The translations under genes and the position numbers were made by a program. DNA of 22,851 nucleotides, from positions 1 through 22,851 of the forward strand of contig CAZVON010000019.1 of the NCBI GenBank assembly GCA_964628435.1. The letters run 5' to 3'. The notes beneath the pieces were generated by a model. The model saw only the letters and a list, made by a program, of their open reading frames with translations, ran no database searches and was not told the origin of the DNA. Origin of the DNA: CAZVON01 sp964628435. Its GTDB lineage: Bacteria; Patescibacteriota; Microgenomatia; Levybacterales; UBA12049. The stretch's first letter is position 1. Each line of letters starts with the position of its first letter. This document shows, piece by piece, positions 1 through 7,338 of this stretch.

Positions 1-1
1 G

Positions 2-586
2 ATTGGTACGTATCGAGGCGTTCAATACCACGTTGCAGAAGCAAAACAATCAGACAAAACACCTCTTGAAGAAGTCACGGAAAAACAAGCAGAAACTTCA
101 ACTTTTGCTTCAGTGTTAACTGGCCCTACACAGCAAATTTTAGTTCCCAAAGATACAGGATTTGGCATTGTGATTCCCAAAATCGCTGCGAACGAAAAAG
201 TGTTTGCCAATATTGATCCTTCTAAAGAATCAGAATTTTTACCGTTTCTCAAGCAGGGCGTAGCCCATGCTAAAGGATCGGTTTTTCCAGGCATAAAAGG
301 CAATATTTACCTATTTGCTCATTCCACTGATAACTTTTGGGATGTAGGCCGCTACAACGCCATTTTTTATTTACTCAAAGACTTAAATAAAGGAGATCAT
401 GTGATAGTGTTTTTTGAGAATGTGCGGCACAATTACGTGGTATATGACACAAAAGTAGTGGATGCTTCGGATGTATCGTATTTAGTAGAAGGACAGAAAA
501 CAGATCAAGAAGCTCTTGTTTTGCAAACCTGCTGGCCGCCAGGAACAACCTGGAAACGTCTGCTTGTCTTCGCACGACCAAAATGA
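2..586 (+). CDS. Sortase family transpeptidase, 5' end outside window
   Basis: Sortases cleave a C-terminal sorting signal and attach proteins to the envelope. The reading frame is open from base 2, so the N-terminus (with the expected membrane anchor) lies upstream; the internal GTG at 113 is not a convincing start. The catalytic triad is visible: His at 320-322 in a FAHS motif, Cys at 530-532 in LQTCWPPGT, and Arg at 557-559 in WKRLLVF. The LQTC-PPGT context fits small class D/E-like sortases, but I cannot fix the class. The visible N-terminal part, before the core begins near KDTGFGIVIPKI, is polar and linker-like. The gene is convergent with the PEGA-domain gene, 47 bases away. Family assignment is secure; substrates are unknown. 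Confidence 0.88.
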   Translation: MGTYRGVQYHVAEAKQSDKTPLEEVTEKQAETSTFASVLTGPTQQILVPKDTGFGIVIPKIAANEKVFANIDPSKESEFLPFLKQGVAHAKGSVFPGIKGNIYLFAHSTDNFWDVGRYNAIFYLLKDLNKGDHVIVFFENVRHNYVVYDTKVVDASDVSYLVEGQKTDQEALVLQTCWPPGTTWKRLLVFARPK

Positions 587-633
587 TGAGTGCCTAAGAT
601 CGCTATAAAAGTATATTAGATAAGGGAAGATAA

Positions 634-1833
634 TTATTTCAGGCTTATGGTGTAGAGGTTTGGAGTGATATTGGGATTGCCAAGGTTGGTGAGAATCACA
701 ATTTTTGACCCATCTGGCCAGGGAAATACGTAATTGTCAAGAAATGGTCCAGCATAGATAGTGGTCAGGTTAGTGCCGTCAAAATCAATCACATCGATTT
801 TTTTATCATGCACATAAATAACATTTTTTGAATTGGCAAGCCATTTTACGTACGGATTACTTTCAGGGGTTTGTTTAATATCATCAAGTTTATAATTTTT
901 GTCTTCCTTTAAGTCATATATATAATATGATCCTTCTTGAATGGCTCGCTCTTCTTGAGTAGCATCTGAGCCAATTAAGCGTGGTTTAATAATAACCGGA
1001 AGAGTGGCCGATCGGGATGCGCTATAAAGAATTTTTGTTTCGTCTGGCGACCAGGCAATAATACTAAAGTTTTCACTAATCAGTACACGCAAGTTTGTTC
1101 GCAGCGTATCTATTCTTGCTTTATCTTTTTCTTCCTTTTCCAGGTCCCATTGAGCACGAAGTGTTGAAAGGGTGGCAGTAACATCTTGAGGAGTCTGATT
1201 AAACGTAGTAGAAGAAAGAAGATAGGTGGTTGGAGTTTGTTCTTTTTGAATAGTTCCGAGTAATTGTTGTCCATCAGGTGACCAACTGAGCATTGCGTGA
1301 GACAGAGTATCGATGGTGTCGTCTGCTATTTGAGTAGAAGCGCTCTGAAGGGTTAAAATTGGACGACTGCTCATATCTAAAATATACGCGCCGTTTTTTC
1401 GAGCAGATTGGGAAGCAGTGGTGAATGCGATTTTTGTTTCGGAGGGGTCCGCAACCGGGTTTTGAATGCCACTTGCGGTAATACTTTCAAGCTTTGGAGC
1501 AGTTGGGAAGAGTGTCGCGTCTGCTTTGGCAACCACTTCTTCTTGAATTTTAATCCTTTTTTCCCAAGGGAAATAGCCTTCTTTAAATATCTTAACAGCG
1601 TATTCTCCAGAAGGAAGATTAATGGTGTTATCGGTTGCAGTGGTTAAATGTCCATTAATAAATACTTGCGCGCCATCTGGTAGGCTGGTTGCTACCAAAA
1701 GACCTGTACCAGAAAGTTTTGGTTTGCCCTGGTTAAATACAAAGCGATACCCTCGTCCATAAAGGACAACAGCAACAGTAGATACTGCCAGAAACAGGAG
1801 AATTGCAAAGGAAATCACAACCTGCTTTTTCAT
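634..1833 (-). CDS. PEGA domain protein with N-terminal membrane anchor and beta-propeller-like C-terminus
   Basis: The 399-residue protein begins MKKQVVISFAILLFLAVSTV, an uncleaved anchor or signal segment. Residues about 42-110 form a PEGA domain (TSLPDGAQVFINGH, then LPSGEYAVKIFKEGYFPWEK), a surface-layer-type beta fold. The rest holds repeated TolB/WD40-like blades such as SWSPDGQQLLGT, AWSPDETKILYS and PWPDGSKIVIL, so an extracytoplasmic propeller is likely. The start is the ATG at 1833. A TATAAT box at 1850-1845 on the minus strand leaves a leader of only about five bases. Its promoter is divergent from that of mreB. The exact function is unknown; a structural or scaffolding envelope role is inference. 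Confidence 0.85.
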   Translation of the reverse strand: MKKQVVISFAILLFLAVSTVAVVLYGRGYRFVFNQGKPKLSGTGLLVATSLPDGAQVFINGHLTTATDNTINLPSGEYAVKIFKEGYFPWEKRIKIQEEVVAKADATLFPTAPKLESITASGIQNPVADPSETKIAFTTASQSARKNGAYILDMSSRPILTLQSASTQIADDTIDTLSHAMLSWSPDGQQLLGTIQKEQTPTTYLLSSTTFNQTPQDVTATLSTLRAQWDLEKEEKDKARIDTLRTNLRVLISENFSIIAWSPDETKILYSASRSATLPVIIKPRLIGSDATQEERAIQEGSYYIYDLKEDKNYKLDDIKQTPESNPYVKWLANSKNVIYVHDKKIDVIDFDGTNLTTIYAGPFLDNYVFPWPDGSKIVILTNLGNPNITPNLYTISLK

Positions 1834-1844
1834 GCTACAGTTCC

Positions 1845-1872
1845 ATTATACACTACAAACTAACCCTTGCAA
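1845..1872 (-). promoter_or_regulatory. Sigma70-type promoter of the PEGA-domain gene
   Basis: On the minus strand, TTGCAA (1872-1867) is followed after 16 bases by TATAAT (1850-1845). The predicted start site lies about five bases before the ATG at 1833. The TTGCAA hexamer is palindromic and also serves as the -35 box of the plus-strand mreB promoter. Confidence 0.7.
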
Positions 1873-1895
1873 GTCATTTTTTCCACCTATATAAT
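1867..1895 (+). promoter_or_regulatory. Sigma70-type promoter upstream of mreB
   Basis: TTGCAA (1867-1872), a 17-base spacer, then TATAAT (1890-1895). Transcription would begin near 1902, leaving a 170-base AT-rich leader before the mreB ATG at 2072. I see no clear hairpin or Shine-Dalgarno in that leader. Confidence 0.7.
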
Positions 1896-2071
1896 CGATA
1901 TAACTAGCCTAAAACCAAAATTGATATAGATAGGATATATTTTGATATACATATAGGTTAAAAGTTAGAAGTCAAAATTACAGTTAAAATTGAAAAACTT
2001 ACGCATTTCTAATCTTTTCTCTATAAACTAACTTTTTGCCTTTTCATTTTTCACTTTTTACTTTACGATCT

Positions 2072-3094
2072 ATGTTTTCTTCAAAACGTGTGGGTATTGA
2101 TCTTGGAACCGCAAATACGCTTGTATACCTTGCGGGAGAGGGAATTGTGTTAAACGAGCCTACGGTTGTGGCAGTTACTGCAGAAGAGGATCGTGTTGTG
2201 GCAGTTGGCAAAGAAGCCAAGGAAATGCTTGGTCGAACCCCTGGGAATATTGTAGCCCTGCGGCCACTTCGCGATGGAGTGATTGCCAACTATACCATAA
2301 CCGAGGCTATGCTCTCGTATTTTATCGATAAAGCATGCGGCAGATCTCGATTTTTCAAACCAGAAGTAATGGTGTGTATTCCTTCTGGAGTTACTCAAGT
2401 GGAGCGGCGGGCTGTGCTTGACGCAACCATGTCTGCAGGCGCAAAAGTAGCATATTTAATTGAAGAGCCCTTGGCTGCTGCTATTGGCGCAAAAATTCCA
2501 ATCGCTCAGCCTGCTGGGCACATGGTAGTTGATATTGGTGGTGGGTCAACAGAAGCCGCGGTAATTTCTTTAGGTGGAGTTGTGGTACATAATTCTGTTC
2601 GAGTCGCTGGCAACAAAATAGATGAATCTATAGCAAACTATATCAAAAGAAAGTTCAATTTGCTTATTGGAGAGCGAACTTCAGAAACGATTAAGATCGA
2701 TCTTGCGGATGCATTTTTGCACCAAGAAAAGAAAAAAGGAGAAGAGAAAAGCATGGAAATTCGAGGCCGTGATAGTATTTCTGGTTTGCCTCGAACCATT
2801 CTTGTCTCTGCTGCTCAAGTAAACGAAGCTATTCTTCCGGTACTCATGGATACTATCGCTGGCGTAAAAGGTGTCCTTGAGCAAACACCCCCTGAGCTGG
2901 CTAGTGATATTATCGACAAAGGAGTAGTTATGTCTGGAGGCACGTCGTGTCTTAAAAATCTTGACAAACTCATGACTTATGTAACAGGCGTGCCGTGTCA
3001 TGTGGCAGAAGATCCACTGTTGTGCGTGGTTCGAGGCACCGGAGTTGCCTTGGAAAATATTGAGCTGTATAAAAGAAGTATAAGCAGAAAGTAA
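2072..3094 (+). CDS. mreB: Rod shape-determining protein MreB
   Basis: MreB is a bacterial actin homologue that polymerises on the inner face of the membrane and organises wall synthesis. The 340-residue product has the usual family length. It shows the actin/Hsp70 phosphate-1 loop near the N-terminus (VGIDLGTANTLVY), the second phosphate loop (VVDIGGGSTEAAVISLGG), the adenosine motif (GVVMSGGTSCLKNLDKLM) and the EEPLAAAIGA helix. The ATG at 2072 is chosen because family homology starts there (MFSSKRVGIDLG); the twelve upstream codons from 2036 look like leader. No Shine-Dalgarno precedes it. It lacks mreC/mreD next door, and the PEGA-domain gene diverges from it. Confidence 0.97.
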   Translation: MFSSKRVGIDLGTANTLVYLAGEGIVLNEPTVVAVTAEEDRVVAVGKEAKEMLGRTPGNIVALRPLRDGVIANYTITEAMLSYFIDKACGRSRFFKPEVMVCIPSGVTQVERRAVLDATMSAGAKVAYLIEEPLAAAIGAKIPIAQPAGHMVVDIGGGSTEAAVISLGGVVVHNSVRVAGNKIDESIANYIKRKFNLLIGERTSETIKIDLADAFLHQEKKKGEEKSMEIRGRDSISGLPRTILVSAAQVNEAILPVLMDTIAGVKGVLEQTPPELASDIIDKGVVMSGGTSCLKNLDKLMTYVTGVPCHVAEDPLLCVVRGTGVALENIELYKRSISRK

Positions 3095-3167
3095 CGTGTA
3101 AAGCCATAGGTAAAATATGTCCTATTTGTCATATAAGCCTATAGGTAGATACAAAATAGCTATGCAA

Positions 3168-3181
3168 GACAAAATTTTGTC
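3168..3181. repeat. Perfect 14-bp palindrome in the mreB-tagA intergenic region
   Basis: GACAAAATTTTGTC reads identically on both strands. It lies about 27 bases upstream of a promoter-like TTGAGT/TACAAT pair. It may be an operator, or the weak hairpin end of the mreB transcript; no protein can be assigned. Confidence 0.35.
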
Positions 3182-3207
3182 GGCTAATCACATTTTTTTC
3201 ACGCCAT

Positions 3208-3317
3208 TTGAGTACTATAGTAATTTTTGATACAATATGATTAAAGATGCCTTTTCTCAGCCTTATCAGGGAAAAAATAGACGCTTGTTTTTGAATATCA
3301 TTCATACTCAATGTTAG
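3208..3317 (+). promoter_or_regulatory. Orphan promoter followed by a 26-codon ORF
   Basis: TTGAGT (3208-3213), a 17-base spacer and TACAAT (3231-3236) sit directly before an ATG at 3237. That ATG opens a 26-codon frame (MIKDAFSQPYQ...) ending at 3317. The product is not recognisable. It could be the head of a deleted gene, a small protein, or chance. The rest of the 268-base gap between mreB and the next gene holds only AT-rich sequence. Confidence 0.3.
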
Positions 3318-3330
3318 CACTAAAAGCCTA

Positions 3331-3359
3331 TTAACTGCTAAAGAGAAAGGCCTTATAAT
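3331..3359 (+). promoter_or_regulatory. Promoter of the WecG/TagA gene (near-leaderless)
   Basis: TTAACT (3331-3336), a 17-base spacer and TATAAT (3354-3359), with the ATG at 3363. The predicted start site falls at or just past the start codon, so the message would carry essentially no leader. No Shine-Dalgarno is present. Confidence 0.55.
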
Positions 3360-3362
3360 TAC

Positions 3363-4187
3363 ATGAATCAATTGCCGAAAAACACGTTTTTTGCAGTGGG
3401 TATTACAAACTCAACTGAAAAGGAAATCCTGGAGTATATTGTAAAAACAATAGAAAAAACAACGGAAAATTTCTTTATTGTCACACCAAGTCCAGAATTT
3501 ATAACATACGCAAAAAAGCATCCACATTTTGGTCATATCTTAAACCAGGCTCGAATTGCGTTGTGCGATGGAATAGGGATAATTCTTGCTGGCGCATTTT
3601 TAGGACGTTTTTTTAAGCAACGAGTCACGGGAACTGACTTTATGACTTCGTTGTGTAGGGAAGTACATAAAAAGCCTATAACGGTGGGCTTTTTAGGAGC
3701 ACAGGGTGGAATAGCAGAGTTAACAGCAGAGTGCTTGATTGGTAGATTTCCAGGACTCAGGGTTGTTTTTACAGGGTCAGAATGGAATGAGAAAGGTTTT
3801 TTCGACTACAACCATAAAGTAGAAAATCCAAGCTCGAATATAGAAAATGCTAAAACTTTATCATCTACTCTCAATCTTCAAAAATCTACTTTCTACCGTC
3901 TACCTTCTACCACCAAATCGATCGATATATTATTTGTGGCTTTCGGTTTTCCCAAACAAGAGGAATGGATGTTTCGTAATCTTAATACAGGAATCTATCG
4001 AGTCGCCATTGGGGTGGGTGGTGCATTTGATTATATAAGTGGTCAGGTCCCACGAGCGCCATCACTTTTAAGAAGTATGGGACTGGAATGGTTATTCCGT
4101 TTAGCGGTACAACCGTGGAGAATCAAGCGTCAGCTGGCACTGGTTGAGTTTGTTTGGATGGTGTTGAAAGAAAAGTTTAAAAAGTAG
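3363..4187 (+). CDS. WecG/TagA/CpsF family glycosyltransferase
   Basis: This GT26-type family transfers a sugar (N-acetylmannosaminuronate, N-acetylmannosamine or glucose in characterised members) from a nucleotide donor to a lipid-linked acceptor on the cytoplasmic membrane face. Family motifs are clear: TPSPEFITYA, ALCDGIGIILAG, RVTGTDFM, GFLGAQGGIAE, DILFVAFGFPKQEEW and GVGGAFDYISGQVPRAP, and a basic C-terminal helix region ending LEWLFRLAVQPWRIKRQ. At 274 residues it is longer than the common 240-250. The excess is a low-complexity stretch of roughly 30 residues just before DILFVAFG, encoded by CTAC/TTCTACC-type DNA words at about 3820-3912. The start codon follows a -10 box. Family is secure; the sugar is unknown. 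Confidence 0.9.
   Translation: MNQLPKNTFFAVGITNSTEKEILEYIVKTIEKTTENFFIVTPSPEFITYAKKHPHFGHILNQARIALCDGIGIILAGAFLGRFFKQRVTGTDFMTSLCREVHKKPITVGFLGAQGGIAELTAECLIGRFPGLRVVFTGSEWNEKGFFDYNHKVENPSSNIENAKTLSSTLNLQKSTFYRLPSTTKSIDILFVAFGFPKQEEWMFRNLNTGIYRVAIGVGGAFDYISGQVPRAPSLLRSMGLEWLFRLAVQPWRIKRQLALVEFVWMVLKEKFKK
3820..3912 (+). repeat. Low-complexity word-repeat tract inside the glycosyltransferase gene
   Basis: The DNA here cycles through TCTACTT, TCTACCG, TCTACCT and TCTACCA words. These resemble the short-word tracts found between genes in this window. The frame stays open across it, adding Ser/Thr/Leu/Asn-rich residues between two conserved motifs. It looks like an in-frame expansion of a repeat type that is normally intergenic. 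Confidence 0.5.
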
Positions 4188-4190
4188 CTA

Positions 4191-4237
4191 ATTAGGCATA
4201 AGGAATTAGGAATAATGTTTTTTATAATTCCTAATTC
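4191..4237. repeat. AT-rich word-repeat with an 11-bp inverted repeat
   Basis: ATTAGG/AATTAGGAAT words are followed by a perfect inverted repeat: GAATTAGGAAT (4203-4213) and ATTCCTAATTC (4227-4237), with a T-rich loop. It lies just after the WecG/TagA stop and may act as a weak 3' hairpin. Similar tracts occur at 11845-11878, 19796-19850 and 20440-20503. Confidence 0.5.
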
Positions 4238-4241
4238 GCTA

Positions 4242-4269
4242 TTTACTCTTCATTTTCGTATGTTATAAT
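4242..4269 (+). promoter_or_regulatory. Promoter of the first GT4 gene (leaderless)
   Basis: TTTACT (4242-4247), a 16-base spacer, then TATAAT (4264-4269). The ATG at 4276 is where transcription should begin, so the mRNA is predicted to be leaderless. Confidence 0.6.
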
Positions 4270-4275
4270 TCCCCC

Positions 4276-5541
4276 ATGCGTATCCTTTTTTTATACATGT
4301 TTCCATTATGGGGGAATGGCAGTGGTTCATATCTGCGGGAATTAACTTCAGAACTGATAAAACGTGGACATACGATAGGACTTGTTGCTCCAGACAAACG
4401 AAAACTTCCCGGGGTTGCTCATTATATAGTAAATCCACCACAAATGGGTGTATTTATCGGGCATCCTGAACTTCCCAAAGCCAAGCCTTTCAATGACATG
4501 AGTGGGAAAGAGCTGGGAGATGTATATGTAAGTTATCTTAAGACGACGATTGATGCAGTTTCAGATTTTAATCCAGAAATTATCCATGTGTTCCACACAG
4601 CTTTTTTGCCTGGTATTGCGCGGGTAATTAAAGTGTTATTTGGTATTAAATTTATTATTACTACGCATGGAAGCGATTTAAGTTATCTGACAAAAGACCG
4701 TCGGTTTATTGGTATGATCAATGACGCCAACAATGTTGCTCGTATTATAACTGCCAATAGTGATTTTACCAAGCACTGGTATTTAAAAATGTTTGGTCAA
4801 AAACTGAAAAGAAAAGTCAGAGTCATTATGGGAGGAGTAAATCTTTCTGACTACAAGCGAGATCCGGTGGCAATCGATGAGATTAATAAAAAATACAATC
4901 TAACCGACCAAAAAGTAGTGTTGTTTACTGGTAGGCTGACAAAAGTAAAAGGAGTAGATTTTTTAATTCGGGCTGCAAAAGACATACCAGCAACGATTGT
5001 GATTATTGGCGATGGGCCAGAGCGAAAAGTATTAGAAGAAGAAATAAAAAAGCAAAAAGCAGAGAATATTGTAATGTTGGGATACTTCCGAACAGGAGGA
5101 GAAGAGCTCTTTCACGCCTTTTACGAACGTGCGGATGTATATGTCTGCCCGAGTGTATGGGAAGAGCCATTAGGACTCACTATTTTAGAGGCTATGGCTG
5201 CTCATACCCCAGTGGTTGCAACCAATAAGGGTGGGGTGATCTCGATTATTACCGATAAAGTGAATGGGTTGCTTATTCAGCCGCGAAGTAGCAGCGCCAT
5301 AGCACAAGCAGTTAATACGCTGCTTTCCAACGATAAGATGCAAACACAACTGGGAGATCAAGCCTATAAAACTGTCACCGAAAACTTTACCTGGGAGAAA
5401 ATTACCGATCAGTTCGAGGGCATCTATAAACAGTTTAGCTATTCAACCTCTGAATATCTGGCAAGAGTTAAAGGTACTAATCCAAAACTGTCTGAATTTA
5501 TGCGTACAATCAATAGACTGAGTTCAACTATCGTTGGTTAA
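4276..5541 (+). CDS. GT4 family glycosyltransferase
   Basis: Retaining GT-B glycosyltransferase of 421 residues, probably transferring a hexose from a nucleotide sugar to a surface glycan or glycolipid precursor at the cytoplasmic membrane. The N-terminal Rossmann half opens MRILFLYMFPLWGNGSGSYL (glycine loop, acceptor side), followed by HVFHTAFLPG and THGSD. The donor half begins near VVLFTGRLTKVKGVDFLI and carries the EX7E motif at Glu297 and Glu305 (EEPLGLTILEA). A tail of about 40 residues after EGIYKQF extends past the usual end. The ATG at 4276 starts right after a -10 box. It is followed seven bases later by another GT4 gene, suggesting one operon. Acceptor and donor cannot be told from sequence. 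Confidence 0.9.
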   Translation: MRILFLYMFPLWGNGSGSYLRELTSELIKRGHTIGLVAPDKRKLPGVAHYIVNPPQMGVFIGHPELPKAKPFNDMSGKELGDVYVSYLKTTIDAVSDFNPEIIHVFHTAFLPGIARVIKVLFGIKFIITTHGSDLSYLTKDRRFIGMINDANNVARIITANSDFTKHWYLKMFGQKLKRKVRVIMGGVNLSDYKRDPVAIDEINKKYNLTDQKVVLFTGRLTKVKGVDFLIRAAKDIPATIVIIGDGPERKVLEEEIKKQKAENIVMLGYFRTGGEELFHAFYERADVYVCPSVWEEPLGLTILEAMAAHTPVVATNKGGVISIITDKVNGLLIQPRSSSAIAQAVNTLLSNDKMQTQLGDQAYKTVTENFTWEKITDQFEGIYKQFSYSTSEYLARVKGTNPKLSEFMRTINRLSSTIVG

Positions 5542-5548
5542 ATATACT

Positions 5549-6679
5549 ATGGATAGTCTTCGCCTTGCATTTTTAGTGCCGTTAAAACGGCCGATTAATC
5601 CTGTAACTACTGTCAGTCGTAATCAAGTGATTGCCAACTTAGCGCTAAGTCTTATCCAAAAAAATCATAAGGTAACAATCTTTGGCACATCTGATTCCTA
5701 TTTGCCAGGAGTCGAATTAGTTGGGGTTGTTGAGAAGGCCTTTGTGGATATTAGCCCTTCCGAGAACCCGTTTTATACAGAAACTGCATACATAACCCAC
5801 GCAACTTCGCAGCTTCTTAAAAGACAAAAAGAGTTTGATCTTATCCATAACCATATGTATCCAGAGTTTTTGCCGCTTTTGGCCGGATCTGACTTTAAAA
5901 TCCCTGTTGTAACCACTATCCATTCGCAAATCACCGAGGAAATGGCATTAGCACTTTCGGACACGAAAAGGGATACAGAAATCGTTGTTCTTTCTAAAGC
6001 GGCGAAAAATAAACTCAGAGGATTAGACTCAACGGTTATTTACAATGGGGTAAATACCAACTTTTTTACTTACACTGATACAAAAAGAGAATATCTTTTG
6101 TTTGTTGGCCGAATGAGTAAAGCAAAAGATAGTCATGGTCAATTTATCGATCCCAAGGGCGTTGGCCATGCGATTGAACTTGCTCAAAATACGGGCAAGC
6201 ACCTTAAAATTGTCGGAAATGTAGAAGATGAGGAGTTTTTTGAAAAGTTAATCAAGCCATATTTATCTTCCAGCATTGAGTTTGTTGGACCGGTAGCAAA
6301 AGAACAAGTAATCACTCGCGAAGAAATGCGGGAGCTTTTTCAAGGAGCCAAAGCACTTCTTTTTCCAATCAACTGGGAAGAGCCATTTGGGCTGGTGATG
6401 GTGGAGGCGCTCAGCTGCGGTACTCCGGTTATTGCTTTTAACCGAGGATCGGTATCTGAGATACTAGTTGATGGTTTGACAGGTTTTGTGGTAGATCATA
6501 AAGAAGGAGTGAAGGGATTAGAGGAAGGACTTAGAAAATTAAACACACTCTCTACAGAAGAATATCGGGAAATGATCGGGAATTGTAGAAAAAGAGTTGA
6601 GGAAAATTTCACCATTGAAAAAATGGTCGAGAACTACGAAAAGCTGTATTTAGAAGTACTAGGAGAAAAAACAAAGTAA
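5549..6679 (+). CDS. GT4 family glycosyltransferase
   Basis: GT-B fold glycosyltransferase of 376 residues. The N-terminal half has LIHNHMYPEFLPLL and TTIHSQIT. The donor half starts at YLLFVGRMSKAKD and contains EEPFGLVMVEALSCGTPVI with the EX7E pair Glu277/Glu286. The start is set at the ATG at 5549 (MDSLRLAFLVP), seven bases after the preceding stop; a TTG at 5534 would overlap the upstream gene and add only five residues. No Shine-Dalgarno is seen, so coupling to the upstream gene is likely. A 38-base stretch (6404-6441) is identical to one in the GT4 gene at 8024, although the two proteins are otherwise clearly diverged. Substrate is unknown. Confidence 0.9.
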   Translation: MDSLRLAFLVPLKRPINPVTTVSRNQVIANLALSLIQKNHKVTIFGTSDSYLPGVELVGVVEKAFVDISPSENPFYTETAYITHATSQLLKRQKEFDLIHNHMYPEFLPLLAGSDFKIPVVTTIHSQITEEMALALSDTKRDTEIVVLSKAAKNKLRGLDSTVIYNGVNTNFFTYTDTKREYLLFVGRMSKAKDSHGQFIDPKGVGHAIELAQNTGKHLKIVGNVEDEEFFEKLIKPYLSSSIEFVGPVAKEQVITREEMRELFQGAKALLFPINWEEPFGLVMVEALSCGTPVIAFNRGSVSEILVDGLTGFVVDHKEGVKGLEEGLRKLNTLSTEEYREMIGNCRKRVEENFTIEKMVENYEKLYLEVLGEKTK

Positions 6680-6769
6680 TTTCGTGAAATCTTACGATTT
6701 ATTTATTGATCAACTTGGTCAATCAAATCCTAACTTTGCAAGATCAGAAGTTGGAGCCTCAAAAAACTC

Positions 6770-6799
6770 TTGACAATTGTAATACGATTGTAATACAAT
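6770..6799 (+). promoter_or_regulatory. Toxin-antitoxin promoter with a direct repeat
   Basis: TTGACA (6770-6775) is followed by an AT-rich spacer and TACAAT (6794-6799) directly before the ATG at 6800. Two copies of ATTGTAATAC (6777-6786 and 6788-6797), 11 bases apart (one helical turn), cover the spacer and -10 box. This is where an autoregulating antitoxin would be expected to bind. Confidence 0.55.
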
Positions 6800-7078
6800 A
6801 TGACGAGAATTATAATTAAGGAGCTGATTTGGGATACCTATAATATTGAACACATCAAGAAACATAATGTAACTATTATTGAGGCTGAGGTAGCTGCTAA
6901 GAACTTAATAGCGCACAAAATTGGTAAGAAAGAAAGATATATAGCCATTGGTAGATCTGGAACGAGGATAATATCAGTAGTAGTTAGAAGAGTAAGAGCT
7001 GGAGTTTATTATCCTGTTACTGTTCGAGATTCGGATAAAAAAGAGAGGAGGCTCTTGTATGAAAAAGAAAAAATTTAA
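6800..7078 (+). CDS. BrnT-like toxin (type II toxin-antitoxin, putative ribonuclease)
   Basis: The 92-residue protein matches the BrnT pattern: WDTYNIEHIKKHNVTIIEAE near the N-terminus, KERYIAIGRSGTRIISVVVRR in the middle and YYPVTVRDSDKKERRLL at the end. BrnT proteins are RelE-fold ribonucleases that inhibit translation and are neutralised by a DNA-binding partner. Toxin-first order is typical of brnTA. The next gene starts at 7059, inside this frame, so the two overlap by 20 bases and are probably translationally coupled. The start codon follows a -10 box, implying a leaderless or very short leader transcript. It is inserted between two GT4 genes. Activity in this host is inferred. Confidence 0.85.
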   Translation: MTRIIIKELIWDTYNIEHIKKHNVTIIEAEVAAKNLIAHKIGKKERYIAIGRSGTRIISVVVRRVRAGVYYPVTVRDSDKKERRLLYEKEKI

Positions 7079-7331
7079 ATGGCCTGATTTCGATAAGATG
7101 ACTTATAAGGAGGAAGCGGAATGGTGGGACACACATAGCTTCGCTGACTTCTGGGATGAACTTGAAGATGTTGACATTGTAGTAAAGCTAGAAAAACCTA
7201 AGGATGAGACATTAGTTCTTCGGCTTCGAAAAGATCTTAAAGATAAGCTAGAGCGAATTGCAGAAAATAAAGGTATAAATGTTTCTAAGCTTGCTCGCAT
7301 GTGGCTCGAAAAACTTCCCTCAACCCTTTAA
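7059..7331 (+). CDS. BrnA/CopG-type antitoxin
   Basis: The 90-residue protein has the features of CopG-family antitoxins paired with BrnT-like toxins: an acidic N-terminal segment (EEAEWWDTHSFADFWDEL) that should wrap the toxin, then ETLVLRLRKDLKDKLERIA, a ribbon-helix-helix DNA-binding domain (beta strand then two helices) ending SKLARMWLEKLP. A GAGGAGG Shine-Dalgarno at about 7043-7049, inside the toxin gene, drives the ATG at 7059. It likely represses the promoter at 6770 together with the toxin, binding the two ATTGTAATAC repeats. Seven bases separate it from the phosphatase gene. Confidence 0.85.
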   Translation: MKKKKFKWPDFDKMTYKEEAEWWDTHSFADFWDELEDVDIVVKLEKPKDETLVLRLRKDLKDKLERIAENKGINVSKLARMWLEKLPSTL

Positions 7332-7338
7332 GGAAAAT

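Noticed and set aside
2036..2071. Upstream start of mreB at 2036
   Set aside because: The extra twelve residues are Phe/Leu-rich leader translation; family homology begins at the ATG at 2072.
3129..3371. Minus-strand 80-codon frame in the mreB-tagA gap
   Set aside because: No ribosome site or recognisable product; composition follows AT-rich intergenic DNA, and it overlaps the plus-strand promoter and start.
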